Positions 1-8,159 of a DNA stretch of 64,000 bases are shown piece by piece (positions within the stretch are counted from its first letter, which is position 1; every line of letters begins with the position of its first letter). The position numbers and the translations under genes are program-made. Origin of the DNA: an uncultured Ruminococcus sp. (GTDB taxonomy: Bacteria > Bacillota > Clostridia > Oscillospirales > Ruminococcaceae); assembly GCA_910576995.1 (NCBI GenBank), contig CAJTLC010000015.1:3469-67468 (forward strand). The letters run 5' to 3'. The notes beneath the pieces were generated by a model, which saw only the letters and a list, made by a program, of their open reading frames with translations, was not told the DNA's origin and made no database searches.

Positions 1-2155
1 ATGTATGCTTGCCGTCGCTTCCATACGTGCCTGTGAACTCATCCGCAGTAGCCACCGTCGTATATTCAATTCGGATATAATTATATCTCTGCTCGTCAAT
101 AGGAGATTTAAACTGCACCTTAAAGCCGCTGTCTGTTTTAACAATTTCATAATACTTAGCATCCAGAGACTGCATATTATAGTTAAAATCGTTTTCAGTT
201 ACAGCCGCCTTAACTACGATAGAGTCCTCTTTCAGTGTATGCGTACCGTCCGTAGGCGAACTAAGCGTATCCACATATTCCTTACCCGCAAGACTTCCGT
301 CGCAAATAAGATCGACTTTCCAATTAACCTCTTTTGTGATTTCCTTATTGGAAGCTTCAGTATATGAATTGCCATTAGTAACGCTCTTCGAAACGCTCTT
401 TCTGTTTTCAACAATAGCCGTCGCCACAACAGTAGTTTGCAGTTTGTTATCGGAGATATTGTTAGCTACAGCCGTTGTAGAACCAACAGGAATGTTGTCA
501 GGATAGGGCGTTGTATAGGAGAAGCTATACCTAGTTAAATCGCCAGATTTAATTGTAAGAGTACCATTGCTAAGCGTAACATCAGGTTGATTCCAATTCG
601 GCTCAAACGATACTTGCAAATCATTAATACTGCTCGGGAATTGACTGTCAGTCAAAGTATAACCGTTCAGCGTTGCGCCATTATTTCTCGCACTATCTTT
701 CACACTAACAGTAACATTCCAAGTTATAGTATGATTATCCTTATCTACTGAACTATTTTTATTAAGCTGAAATACATCGCTTAATTTTTGATACTGAACA
801 CTGGTACCATTTTCACTTCCGGTTAACTCCTTATCGGGATATAATAATTTAGCTGTATTATTTTGCCACTGATCTATCTGATCTTCTAACACAGGAGTAG
901 AATACTTAATTTCAACTGAATTCGCATTACCAACGCCGCTAAGTTTCCAATTATTACCGTCCTTAGTTAACTCGCCCTGCGGAGTTACCTTTATAGAAGC
1001 ATCATTCGGTATTTTTTCATCCTTAATAAGATAATTTTCCAGCGAAATGCCATATTTATTTTCTATCTTAATAGTCCAATTGATTTTTTTATTCGTCGTA
1101 TCGGAATAATCTGCTTTACCTGATTTAGTTAAGTTAAATGGATCAAGATTAATCTGATTACTGCTTTCTGAATCTCCAATATCTGTTCCATTCTTTTTTA
1201 ACTGAGCCGTGTTTTGTATATTTGTTCCTTTGTCTTTAAGCAAATCAGCAGTTATCGGCGTATAATACGTAATAGTGTAATTACCGGAATTTGCAGTACC
1301 GCTAAATTGCCCGCTACTATTAAATTGAATATCATTAGGATTAATTGTAATATCCTCAGCGCCTGTAAGCATTGCATCCGAAAGAGTATACTTACTCATA
1401 TCAGTACCAGCGGGAACATTAAGGCTGATATCCCATTTTATTCTGTTGTTGTCAATCTTACCATACTTCCTGTTCAGTTGAGGGCATTTATCATCGAATT
1501 TAACCGTCAGCTTCTTGCCGTCAAACGTTAAAACCTGATCTCCGTCCTCGTTATCGGCTCTGCCAAGTTTGCCGGAAAATGATATCGCGCCATTTACAGT
1601 ACCGGTACCGCTTTTAATATGTCCGCGATATTCCTCAGTCAATGTTAACAATATGTAACCATCATCTGTTATTTGATAAGTACCGGCTGGTAGATTTTCG
1701 TTATATCCATCATCTATTAAAGAACCTGTTTTAGCCACTTCATCAAGAATAAGTTTATCAGCGCCTATAAGTCCGCTTAAATCCATATACAAATGAGGAC
1801 CATTCGGTTTGTCAAGTATTGGATTCTCTTTCATGCCTATTAAAGAAAACACTGTACCCACATAAATACTATCAAGTTTTTCTGCTCCACCGGCATTAAA
1901 CTCTTGTTCATTTTGTCCGCCAGGAGCATATATGGTATCATTTCCGCTTTCGATCTGTACTGTCAGCGTATTCCCGTTTTCTGTTTTTATTTCAACCGCC
2001 CCATTAGTCGACTCAGCCGCTATACCCGGCATAATCAGTTCAAAAGGTACGGCAAACCCAATTAAAAGCGAAAGCGCTATCATAAAAGAAAGCCATCTGC
2101 TATGCATTTTCTTGTTGCGGATCATTTGCTGAATTTTACTCTGCAAATCTTTCAC
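1..2155 (-). CDS. large surface adhesin/pilin-like protein, N-terminal 718 codons (partial at window edge)
   Basis: An open frame runs from a GTG at 2155 to the left edge without a stop, so the protein is incomplete here. The start follows an AAGGGGGAG ribosome-binding site by 5 nt. Residues 1-20 are basic, about 21-40 are hydrophobic, and a likely signal-peptidase site lies near GIAAES (residue 47). The rest is an exported beta-rich protein. A motif of the form K-[IV]-x-W-x-[IV] followed by x-D/T-L-x-D recurs near 1430-1460, 1070-1095, 710-745 and 305-330, that is every 120-135 residues. This is the pattern of stacked Cna collagen-binding-like (DEv-IgG) adhesin domains, probably with isopeptide bonds. 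The gene is last in an operon with a coiled-coil mini-protein and signal peptidase I, a grouping typical of surface or pilus loci. An LPXTG tail would lie outside the window. Export is clear; the exact ligand is unknown. Confidence 0.85.
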   Translation of the reverse strand, partial: MKDLQSKIQQMIRNKKMHSRWLSFMIALSLLIGFAVPFELIMPGIAAESTNGAVEIKTENGNTLTVQIESGNDTIYAPGGQNEQEFNAGGAEKLDSIYVGTVFSLIGMKENPILDKPNGPHLYMDLSGLIGADKLILDEVAKTGSLIDDGYNENLPAGTYQITDDGYILLTLTEEYRGHIKSGTGTVNGAISFSGKLGRADNEDGDQVLTFDGKKLTVKFDDKCPQLNRKYGKIDNNRIKWDISLNVPAGTDMSKYTLSDAMLTGAEDITINPNDIQFNSSGQFSGTANSGNYTITYYTPITADLLKDKGTNIQNTAQLKKNGTDIGDSESSNQINLDPFNLTKSGKADYSDTTNKKINWTIKIENKYGISLENYLIKDEKIPNDASIKVTPQGELTKDGNNWKLSGVGNANSVEIKYSTPVLEDQIDQWQNNTAKLLYPDKELTGSENGTSVQYQKLSDVFQLNKNSSVDKDNHTITWNVTVSVKDSARNNGATLNGYTLTDSQFPSSINDLQVSFEPNWNQPDVTLSNGTLTIKSGDLTRYSFSYTTPYPDNIPVGSTTAVANNISDNKLQTTVVATAIVENRKSVSKSVTNGNSYTEASNKEITKEVNWKVDLICDGSLAGKEYVDTLSSPTDGTHTLKEDSIVVKAAVTENDFNYNMQSLDAKYYEIVKTDSGFKVQFKSPIDEQRYNYIRIEYTTVATADEFTGTYGSDGKHT

Positions 2156-2203
2156 TTTAACTCCCCCTTCCAGAAAGAATAATTTAATCGGATAATTTTC
2201 AAA

Positions 2204-2782
2204 TCATATCAAGCCGAAATTGTCAATGGGATAAACCCGTAAAACAGCCTTTCCGACGACATATTCTTCAGATATACAGCCTACAGCCGACGAACGGCTG
2301 TCGATAGAAACTGCTCTGTGGTCGCCCATTACAAATATTCTCCCCTCAGGCACTTGATACGGAAATTTCATATCGCATTCGCCAAGCGACTTTTCATTGA
2401 TATATGGTTCGTCAATAACCTCGCCGTTAAGAGATACCGTGCCGTCCTCGCCTACGCTGACAACATCGCCTGCCACGCCGATAACGCGTTTAAGCAGCAG
2501 TTTATTATTGTAATAAAAAGCTACTATATCTCCATGACTGAAATCGCTGTTTTTCAGGCAAAGAATCAGTTCGTCGTTCTGAAGCGTCGGCGTCATGCTC
2601 GTTCCGGTAACCCTTAAAACGGGTACAAACATAGTCGAAATCAAAGCAGCTATCGAAACGGCAACAATAATCGAAGATATGGTATTCCAAAGTATCTTTC
2701 TAAAACTGCTTTTATATTTAAGCCTTTCAAATTCTGCCGACAACTGTTCCGCCGTCGGGAGTTCCATTTTCTTATCACTCAT
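2204..2782 (-). CDS. lepB: signal peptidase I
   Basis: A 192-residue type I signal peptidase that removes signal peptides from exported proteins at the outer face of the membrane. It has a cytoplasmic N-terminal helix, one membrane segment (about 36-54), the catalytic Ser62 in GTSMTPTL, the general-base Lys98 in LLLKRVIG, and the conserved GDHR (153-156) and DSR (161-163) box. I chose the ATG at 2782 because it overlaps the end of the upstream small gene by 8 nt (translational coupling). An in-frame start 27 nt further upstream would lie inside that gene. The gene sits between a coiled-coil mini-protein and a large exported adhesin, which suggests a peptidase dedicated to that surface protein, although housekeeping function cannot be excluded. 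Confidence 0.93.
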   Translation of the reverse strand: MSDKKMELPTAEQLSAEFERLKYKSSFRKILWNTISSIIVAVSIAALISTMFVPVLRVTGTSMTPTLQNDELILCLKNSDFSHGDIVAFYYNNKLLLKRVIGVAGDVVSVGEDGTVSLNGEVIDEPYINEKSLGECDMKFPYQVPEGRIFVMGDHRAVSIDSRSSAVGCISEEYVVGKAVLRVYPIDNFGLI

Positions 2783-2957
2783 CCGCTTTCTCCGAATCTT
2801 CAATCCGAACACCCGCAGCAGCTTTGCTTATAAACATATCAAGGCGTTCGTTAAGCTTTTTATTTTCAGCAGTAAGATCATCTATTTCCCTGCGCATATA
2901 ATATAGCATTTCTATAAGATCAATCTTTCGAAGCTTACGAAGTTCTTTGTCAGTCAT
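2775..2957 (-). CDS. small coiled-coil protein of a surface-protein operon
   Basis: A 60-residue, highly charged, helical protein with no signal peptide and no membrane segment. Heptad-like spacing of Leu/Ile through residues 5-45 (KLRKIDLIEML, then LTAENKKLNERL) predicts a coiled coil. An AGAGGA ribosome-binding site stands 8 nt before the ATG. It is first in the operon, followed by signal peptidase I with an 8-nt overlap and then the large adhesin. Similar short Leu/Lys/Glu-rich proteins occur next to signal peptidases and surface proteins in other Clostridia, but I know of no assigned function. Confidence 0.75.
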   Translation of the reverse strand: MTDKELRKLRKIDLIEMLYYMRREIDDLTAENKKLNERLDMFISKAAAGVRIEDSEKADE

Positions 2958-3044
2958 AATATGTCCTCTTATCTGTATTTTTAATGCTCATACTGTTGAT
3001 CAGACGAGCTGCATATAAATTTTAAATACCACCTTATGTTTATT

Positions 3045-3073
3045 ATTATACCACTTCTGTATCAGAATGTCAA
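3045..3073 (-). promoter_or_regulatory. sigma-A promoter of the coiled-coil/lepB/adhesin operon
   Basis: On the minus strand TTGACA (3073-3068) and TATAAT (3050-3045) are separated by 17 nt. Both are exact consensus hexamers. It lies 88 nt upstream of the first ATG of the operon. Confidence 0.85.
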
Positions 3074-3399
3074 TAAGATTTCCAATATTATTTATATTTT
3101 TTAGTAAAATTGTAATAATACACAGAATTATCATTAAAAGTTCGTGCATTTTAACGTTGATATTTTTTCATCGGTAATATATAATAAGTATATTATTAAT
3201 TTTAAAATTAATCTTCTTATTGATATGAACAAAAGATAAATATATTATTAACAATCAAATTATGCTGTAACATTTTCCAATTTCAAACGACTTTTATTAT
3301 AGAAGCATAAATGCGCATATATAGATCCGAACCGCTCTGTTCGAATCTTGAGGAATAAGATCACTCAAAAAATCAAACGCTAACACAGCAAATAAAATC
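3074..3399. other. AT-rich intergenic region, no gene seen
   Basis: Very AT-rich, with no credible open frame and no element of the hairpin family found elsewhere in the window. A GAGGAATAA stretch near 3350 looks like a ribosome-binding site, but no start codon follows it at a useful distance. Confidence 0.5.
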
Positions 3400-4416
3400 A
3401 TGAACGAATATCCTGTAATATTCGCAGCGGATAAGGTTTTTGAAAAAAGCTTTAAAAAATATCTTTCGCTAAAAGATATACAGTCTCATGATGAAACCGC
3501 GTCCTGCGGCAAATCCGAAAGCGGCTTTTCACATTTCGACGAAAGACGGAATATTCACAGATTTTTCAAAACAGGCGTAATCGTGCTGGCGACTACGGCG
3601 TATATCGGAGTATTCATACTTATTATGAATATCGCCGATCATTCGCCGTCCCCTGACAACAATTCGCCCGACGGTCTTAAAGATCAGAGCATGATCACCA
3701 TTCAATCCAAGCCAAATGAAAAAAGTGAAATTCCTACGATAGAAACCACTGCGGAAAACAGAAAAACGACTTCCGTATCAACAACTAAGATTTCAAAGGA
3801 GACTGCCGTTTCAACTGCCGTTCTCAATAATGGCGAGACTGCTCTCGAATTTGACGATCATCCGCATGACGTTCCGATTTCGGAATCTGCGGAAGATACT
3901 ACAGAACCTGCCGTAATATCGGATATTTCCGACGCTGCAGCCACTATTCCCGCCGAATCGACAGAACCTGCCATAACTACAACGACCACACAAACATTTG
4001 GTAAGTTTGAAATAAAGTACGGTTCGTGTGATTATAACGGCGAATTATGGGACGAGATAATCTTCATTCCCCCAAGCGATAATGTTGATGTTCGCGAGCA
4101 TTCGTACGAAATCGAGGGATTCACAATTCTCAAGGAAGATGCGCCTAACGGAGTCTGGCTGCAATATGAAGACGGCACTAAATTACCGCTTTATATTTAT
4201 CCCTACGAAGAATTCGGAGTAAAAATCAATCCCAAGATCGAGCATACTAACTACTTATTTTCTCAAGAAAACGGAAGAGCAGTATGGAGAGAACTTAAAG
4301 AAACTCAAGGCGCGCCCGAAATGACTGCATGGGACGACGGCTGCCACATCTGCTTTACATTCACAGCAAGAGAAAATTATGACAAGGTTGAAATTCTGAT
4401 CAAAAATCTGTCTTGA
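3400..4416 (+). CDS. single-pass membrane protein with Ser/Thr-rich linker, function unknown
   Basis: 338 residues: a cytoplasmic N-terminal stretch (1-56), one membrane segment (about 57-78), an extracytoplasmic Ser/Thr/Glu-rich linker (about 80-205, ending in a TTTTT run), and a C-terminal beta-rich domain (about 207-338). The layout resembles membrane-anchored regulators or anti-sigma-like sensors in which a short inner domain is tied to an outer sensing domain, but no known inner domain is recognised. There is no convincing Shine-Dalgarno before the ATG, so the true start or even expression is uncertain. Linker composition matches the dockerin proteins of this genome, so the gene looks native. 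Confidence 0.65.
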   Translation: MNEYPVIFAADKVFEKSFKKYLSLKDIQSHDETASCGKSESGFSHFDERRNIHRFFKTGVIVLATTAYIGVFILIMNIADHSPSPDNNSPDGLKDQSMITIQSKPNEKSEIPTIETTAENRKTTSVSTTKISKETAVSTAVLNNGETALEFDDHPHDVPISESAEDTTEPAVISDISDAAATIPAESTEPAITTTTTQTFGKFEIKYGSCDYNGELWDEIIFIPPSDNVDVREHSYEIEGFTILKEDAPNGVWLQYEDGTKLPLYIYPYEEFGVKINPKIEHTNYLFSQENGRAVWRELKETQGAPEMTAWDDGCHICFTFTARENYDKVEILIKNLS

Positions 4417-4433
4417 TTTAGCATTGGAATTAT

Positions 4434-4617
4434 ATTGCTCCCCCAATTAACTCTTGAATTTTTCCGCTTGTCCTGACAGCGAAATACTGCGTCAGAAAAC
4501 CGTGCTGTATGACCGAAGGGAACGCCCGTGGTGCGACAGTATGCCCGCGGTTTTCTTCCTTCTCTTTCACTGTCAGTCCTTCGCATAAATTATTCAAGAC
4601 TTAATTGGTGGAGCAAT
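4434..4617. repeat. long-hairpin element E1 (divergent arms, shared apex)
   Basis: Terminal inverted repeats of about 24 nt (ATTGCTCC..CCAATTAA..TCTTGAAT) close a 184-bp imperfect hairpin. Inner arms also pair: CTGACAGCGAAA with TTTCACTGTCAG, and AGAAAACCG with CGGTTTTCT. Read on the minus strand, the apex contains TACTGTCGCACCACGGG followed by CGTTCCCTTCGGTCAT. The same run occurs in E8 at about 19029, although the outer arms of the two are unrelated. It lies 28 nt upstream of the broken gene at 4646. Confidence 0.85.
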
Positions 4618-4645
4618 AATATGAATTAACAAGGAGGAAAAACTA

Positions 4646-5313
4646 ATGAAAAAAAATTTTTAGCCTGCGCGACAGCTATGGGAATGTTCCTTGCTGCTCT
4701 GCCTATTGGAAATATCACCGCTTATGCGGAAGATACTGGGGTATTGCCAAGCTAGATTCCCTCTATGCTTGAAGAGAGCGTCGATTTTTACAATCAATAC
4801 GGCGCAACTCATATCGAGGACGGAGTTGTCTGCATTGTATTCAAGGAATCAATGAACGACGCTTATTACTATGAAGCCGTTTCGACCGACGATTCATGCA
4901 AACTCAGCCGCGAGGTTTATGAAAACAATAACACGTATTCCAAATACGAAGTTATCGCATATCGTCCAAAAGTCGCAGGCGAATTTAACGTGGAACTTAA
5001 CCGTACTTATAATTCAACCGTACTTACGACTGCTTCCTACGCTTTTCTTGCCGACGATTCCGGAATAATTACCGAAACCGACATTTACGGAATAATTCCC
5101 GACTGCATCACGGAATACAACGATTTTAAGACAAAATACGGCGATACTTCCATTCAGGAGAATTACATTGTGTACTGCGGCGATATTAATTACAGCTGCG
5201 GTCACAGCCTCGTAATGAAGCAGAACGGCACGGCGAAGATCGAGCAGATCGCAAAAACGGACTGTTCCAAAAAGACTGTTGAACCAACTCCAGCGGGCAT
5301 CAGGAATTATTAA
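4646..5313 (+). pseudogene. broken gene for a secreted protein (frameshift in a poly-A tract plus in-frame TAG)
   Basis: An AAGGAGG site precedes ATG 4646, but the frame ends after five codons (MKKNF, stop at 4661). The start is followed by eight A residues. One more A would give a normal signal peptide (MKKKFLACATAMGMFLAAL, then an ITAYA cleavage region). That corrected frame then meets a TAG at 4753-4755 and continues uninterrupted from 4756 to 5313 as about 185 residues of a soluble extracellular domain of unknown family. The ATG at 4765 has no ribosome-binding site, so internal initiation is unlikely. Two independent lesions favour a decaying gene. The homopolymer could also vary in length between cells, but that alone would not restore the product. 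Confidence 0.75.
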
Positions 5314-5400
5314 AGGTATAGAAAATTTTTAGGTAATACCGTTTAAATAATTTAACTATATATTTCGGCATTCTGCACAATGCCAATGGGGGACAAAATC

Positions 5401-5441
5401 AAAAGCTGCTCGAAACATCAATTCCGAGCAGCTTTATTTTT
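5401..5441 (+). terminator. intrinsic terminator
   Basis: An 11-bp perfect stem, AAAGCTGCTCG (5402-5412) with CGAGCAGCTTT (5425-5435), is followed by ATTTTTT. It ends transcription from the broken gene. Confidence 0.75.
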
Positions 5442-5442
5442 A

Positions 5443-5655
5443 AGAACTTGTTCTCTTAGGATATTGTACATATCTTTTCGGCAAATTTTACCGATTGCTG
5501 CGTCGAAAGACCTTGAAATACGTCAGTATTCCTGCGGTCTTTCTCCTTGCTCTCGATAAAATTATGCTCGAAAATTCCGCAGATAACAAAATCTTTGATT
5601 TTGCTCATCTGCGTATGCTTTAGTACTACGCACAAATCCTATGAGAACAAGTTCT
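5443..5655. repeat. long-hairpin element E2
   Basis: Inverted termini AGAACTTGTTCTC.TAGGAT enclose 213 bp. Read on the minus strand, the apex is GGAATAC TGAC GTATTTC, preceded by GAGCAAGGAGAAAGACC and flanked by arms TTTTCGAGCATAATTTT and AAAATTTGCCGAAAAG. The right end overlaps the stop codon of the LPXTG protein gene. Confidence 0.88.
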
Positions 5656-6766
5656 AAGATTTATTTTTAGGACGAAGCATGAATCCGACTGCGACCATGA
5701 GCAAACCAAAAAACGCAAGCAGCGGAACAGGCCACCATAACTGTCCTGTTTGGGGAAGTTTTTCCTGAGGAGTAGTTGTTGTATCCACATTCTGCGAAAC
5801 TGTAGTCGGAGTATCTTTTACCGTAGTAACGGTTGAACCTCCCGATTTGATTGAAGTTGAAACGACATCGCTTTCATTGATAACAGGCCCTGTTCCCGAT
5901 GCAGTTGTGGCAGTTTCGGAGGAAATATCGGCAGTAGTTACAGTCGCAGCCGTAGTTGTAGGCTGATCTTCTGCGGGCTTTTGATCTGATAAAGTATTTA
6001 CGATGACATATTGCGATTCATTCGAGCGGTAAACTACCTTGAATCCGTCCGGAACATCGCGTTCCACAACGTCCCAGATGTAAAAATCGTCCGTATCCCA
6101 TTCGTAAGACCAATTATTATCATCGCCAAGTTCGACTGTTTCATATAATTCGCCGTCGCAGTAAATATCGGCGATAATATGATCGGGAATGCGCTTTCCA
6201 CCGTTCGTCCATACTTTTTTAACCGAATAATGCCAATCTTCGCCTGCTGCAACGAGGTATGCGGAATATTTAGGCTTAACGATTACTTCGGAATCGCTCG
6301 ACGGCGTAATCTCTGCAATAAATGAAGCCGGCACATAAGTTTTTACGCCCAATTTGATCGATTGACCAACAAAAAGATACAAGCCATTATTAAGATCATC
6401 AAAAAGCAGTTCTCCGTTTTCATCGGATTCCCCAGATTTCAGCGGTTTAATTTTATTAACTCTTACATAAGTTTCAAGAGTACGCGCAATATTTGTCAAT
6501 TCAGCAGAAGATTCAGCATTGAATTCAACGGGAAGTTCAGCAAAAACTCCCGTAAGCGCTCTTTCACCGCTGCCATCCGAATCCCCTATTCTGTAAATCT
6601 CCCAATAATTAGCCGATTGCAGCGTATCATCGGGCGTCTGGCAGACAAGTCTGAAAGCCTTTAAATCATCAGCAAACGCATTGGCAAACACGCCGCATAC
6701 CGCCCATAAAAAAATTCCTATAACTGCAATAACCGAGCATATTTTACGGCTGATTTTAATATTCAT
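5654..6766 (-). CDS. LPXTG-anchored surface protein with Cna-B-like domain
   Basis: 370 residues. A signal peptide (1-32) ends in ANAFADD. A first beta domain follows (about 33-175, with ELLFDDLNNGLYLFVGQ, typical of pilin/SpaA folds), then a Cna-B-like domain (about 180-260; VKKVW, D.I.ADIYCDGE, W.Y.W and a final YVIVNT). After these come a Thr-rich spacer and a sortase signal: LPQTG (337-341), a hydrophobic helix and RPKNKS. The product should be covalently linked to peptidoglycan. The ATG at 6766 follows AGAAGGGGTG; an in-frame upstream start lacks such a site. The TAG stop is formed partly by the terminus of hairpin element E2. No sortase gene is in the window. Confidence 0.88.
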   Translation of the reverse strand: MNIKISRKICSVIAVIGIFLWAVCGVFANAFADDLKAFRLVCQTPDDTLQSANYWEIYRIGDSDGSGERALTGVFAELPVEFNAESSAELTNIARTLETYVRVNKIKPLKSGESDENGELLFDDLNNGLYLFVGQSIKLGVKTYVPASFIAEITPSSDSEVIVKPKYSAYLVAAGEDWHYSVKKVWTNGGKRIPDHIIADIYCDGELYETVELGDDNNWSYEWDTDDFYIWDVVERDVPDGFKVVYRSNESQYVIVNTLSDQKPAEDQPTTTAATVTTADISSETATTASGTGPVINESDVVSTSIKSGGSTVTTVKDTPTTVSQNVDTTTTPQEKLPQTGQLWWPVPLLAFFGLLMVAVGFMLRPKNKS

Positions 6767-6815
6767 AGTGTCACCCCTTCTAATATTATTCAAGCACGCC
6801 AAAATCTACAAACAT

Positions 6816-6844
6816 ATTATATCATAATTTGATTATATTGTCAA
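6816..6844 (-). promoter_or_regulatory. sigma-A promoter of the LPXTG protein
   Basis: TTGACA (6844-6839) and TATAAT (6821-6816) on the minus strand, 17-nt spacer, about 50 nt upstream of the start codon. Confidence 0.85.
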
Positions 6845-6905
6845 GATGATTGCATATTTTTATATTTTTAACAATAATGTTTAATGTGATATTGCTATAT
6901 GTCTA

Positions 6906-6934
6906 TTGACAATTCTCAATAAATATCGTATAAT
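6906..6934 (+). promoter_or_regulatory. sigma-A promoter of pspA
   Basis: TTGACA (6906-6911) and TATAAT (6929-6934), 17-nt spacer. The predicted leader is about 265 nt and contains hairpin element E3. Confidence 0.85.
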
Positions 6935-6996
6935 GTAATTAGGCAAATGCGCGGGCATTGCCGATTTGTACCGGGAACTTGTTTTCCTAAGTTCTT

Positions 6997-7159
6997 AGAG
7001 TCTGTTTAAAATCTTTATTATGCACGTCTTTTCGGCAAATTTTGCCGATGACTGCGTTAAAAATCCTTGCCATACGACAGTATGCCTGCGGATTTTTGCC
7101 TTGTCCTCGTCAAAATTATGCTCGAAAATCCGCACACAAAAGGATATTAAACAGACTCT
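6997..7159. repeat. long-hairpin element E3 in the pspA leader
   Basis: Inverted termini AGAGTCTGTTTAA.ATC enclose 163 bp. Read on the minus strand, the apex is GGCATAC TGTC GTATGGC inside arms TTTTCGAGCATAATTTT and AAAATTTGCCGAAAAG. It lies between the pspA promoter and the pspA ribosome-binding site, so it should be transcribed. Confidence 0.88.
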
Positions 7160-7204
7160 GAAATAATTTGTAAAGCACAAACTGTTAAACAGGAGGGTTA
7201 AAAA

Positions 7205-7897
7205 ATGGGCGTATTCAGCAGAATCAGCGACATACTCAAATCTAATATCAACGATCTTCTTGATAAGGCGGAAGATCCGGAGAAGATGGTCAAGCAGATC
7301 ATAATCGATATGCAGAAAGAACTTACTAAGGCTACCCAGAATTACGGAAGAGCCAAGGCAAGCGAACGTCTTGCACAGAAGAAATACGAGGACGCAGTTA
7401 AGGTTTCAGCGGATTGGGAAGGCAAGGCTAAAGCCGCTATTTCTCAGGGCAATGAAGAACTCGCAAAAGAGGCTCTCCGCAGAAAGGTCAAGGCGGACGA
7501 GGACGTTGCAAGCTACAAGGAAATGTACGAGTCGATCTCTGCTCAGACTGAAGCTATCGGCGATCAGGTAGAAGTTCTGAAAGCCAAGCTTGACGAAGCT
7601 AAATCCCGACAGGCTATGCTTATTGCGCGTTCAAAAATGGCTGAAACCAGAAGTGCGATCGCAAGATCTCAAGGAAATTTTGACGGAAGCAGCGCAGTAG
7701 AAAAATTCAACCGCATGGAAGAAAAGGTACAGCGCAAAGAAGCTGAAGCCGACGCTTTTTCCGAGATCGCAGGTTCGGCTGACGACGATCTGACGGAATC
7801 TTTTGAGGAAATTGAAAGCAACGCCAAAGTTGACGCTGAATTCGCAAGACTTATGGCTGAAATGAACGGCGGCGCATCCGACGTTTCCGCTGAATAA
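7205..7897 (+). CDS. pspA: PspA/IM30 family membrane-stress protein
   Basis: 230 residues, the family's usual size. It starts MGVFSRISDILKSNINDLLDKAEDPEKMV, the amphipathic helix and hairpin entry of PspA/Vipp1 proteins. A long charged coiled coil covers about residues 25-190, and the tail is acidic. PspA binds stored-curvature membranes from the cytoplasmic side and polymerises to protect against envelope damage. An AGGAGG site precedes the ATG. A 56-residue single-pass membrane protein follows after 14 nt. No PspF or LiaRS regulator is adjacent; control probably acts through the long leader carrying hairpin element E3, which is inference. Confidence 0.93.
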   Translation: MGVFSRISDILKSNINDLLDKAEDPEKMVKQIIIDMQKELTKATQNYGRAKASERLAQKKYEDAVKVSADWEGKAKAAISQGNEELAKEALRRKVKADEDVASYKEMYESISAQTEAIGDQVEVLKAKLDEAKSRQAMLIARSKMAETRSAIARSQGNFDGSSAVEKFNRMEEKVQRKEAEADAFSEIAGSADDDLTESFEEIESNAKVDAEFARLMAEMNGGASDVSAE

Positions 7898-7911
7898 GCA
7901 GGTGATAATTT

Positions 7912-8082
7912 ATGAGTGAAAAGAAAATAGTACCTAATCCGAAGAAAATTCTCTCAATGTCTCTCCCTATTGTGGGCGCGATATTTATTGTAGTTGCGGC
8001 TATTCTGTACATTCTCTACAAAGGCTGGAGCAACAAGGCATATTTCGAACGCTGGAAGGATTACGAGGACTGTGGAGTTTAG
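7912..8082 (+). CDS. 56-residue single-pass membrane protein downstream of pspA
   Basis: A short open frame starting MSEKKIVPNPKK, with one hydrophobic helix (about 18-37) and a charged, Trp/Tyr-rich tail (GWSNKAYFERWKDYED). A GCAGGTGA ribosome-binding site stands 7 nt before the ATG. The gene is only 14 nt after pspA and is probably co-transcribed. It may anchor or recruit PspA as small partners do in other systems, but no family is recognised. Its TAG stop is contained in a sequence identical to a hairpin-element terminus (TAGAGCGTGTTCACAT). Confidence 0.75.
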   Translation: MSEKKIVPNPKKILSMSLPIVGAIFIVVAAILYILYKGWSNKAYFERWKDYEDCGV

Positions 8083-8096
8083 AGCGTGTTCACATA
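8081..8096. repeat. solitary terminus of the hairpin-element family
   Basis: AGAGCGTGTTCACATAA is the same terminus as at 63948 at the right edge of the window, but no second arm follows; a terminator stem begins at once. It looks like a remnant, or a terminus shared with the terminator. Confidence 0.5.
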
Positions 8097-8138
8097 AAAA
8101 ACTGCTGTAAGAAATTCGTCTTACAGCAGTTTTTTTTA
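8096..8138. terminator. bidirectional terminator between pspA unit and ROK gene
   Basis: AAAAAACTGCTGTAAG (8095-8110) pairs with CTTACAGCAGTTTTTTTT (8120-8137). It has T runs on both strands and serves both convergent units. Confidence 0.9.
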
Positions 8139-8159
8139 ACCTGTTTTTTCGGGAAATAA

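Noticed and set aside
4646..5313. TAG read-through or recoding in the secreted-protein gene
   Set aside because: A separate frameshift is also needed, and other genes in the window use TAG as a normal stop.
4765..5313. Independent gene starting at ATG 4765
   Set aside because: No ribosome-binding site; the frame joins upstream to a signal peptide once one base is restored.
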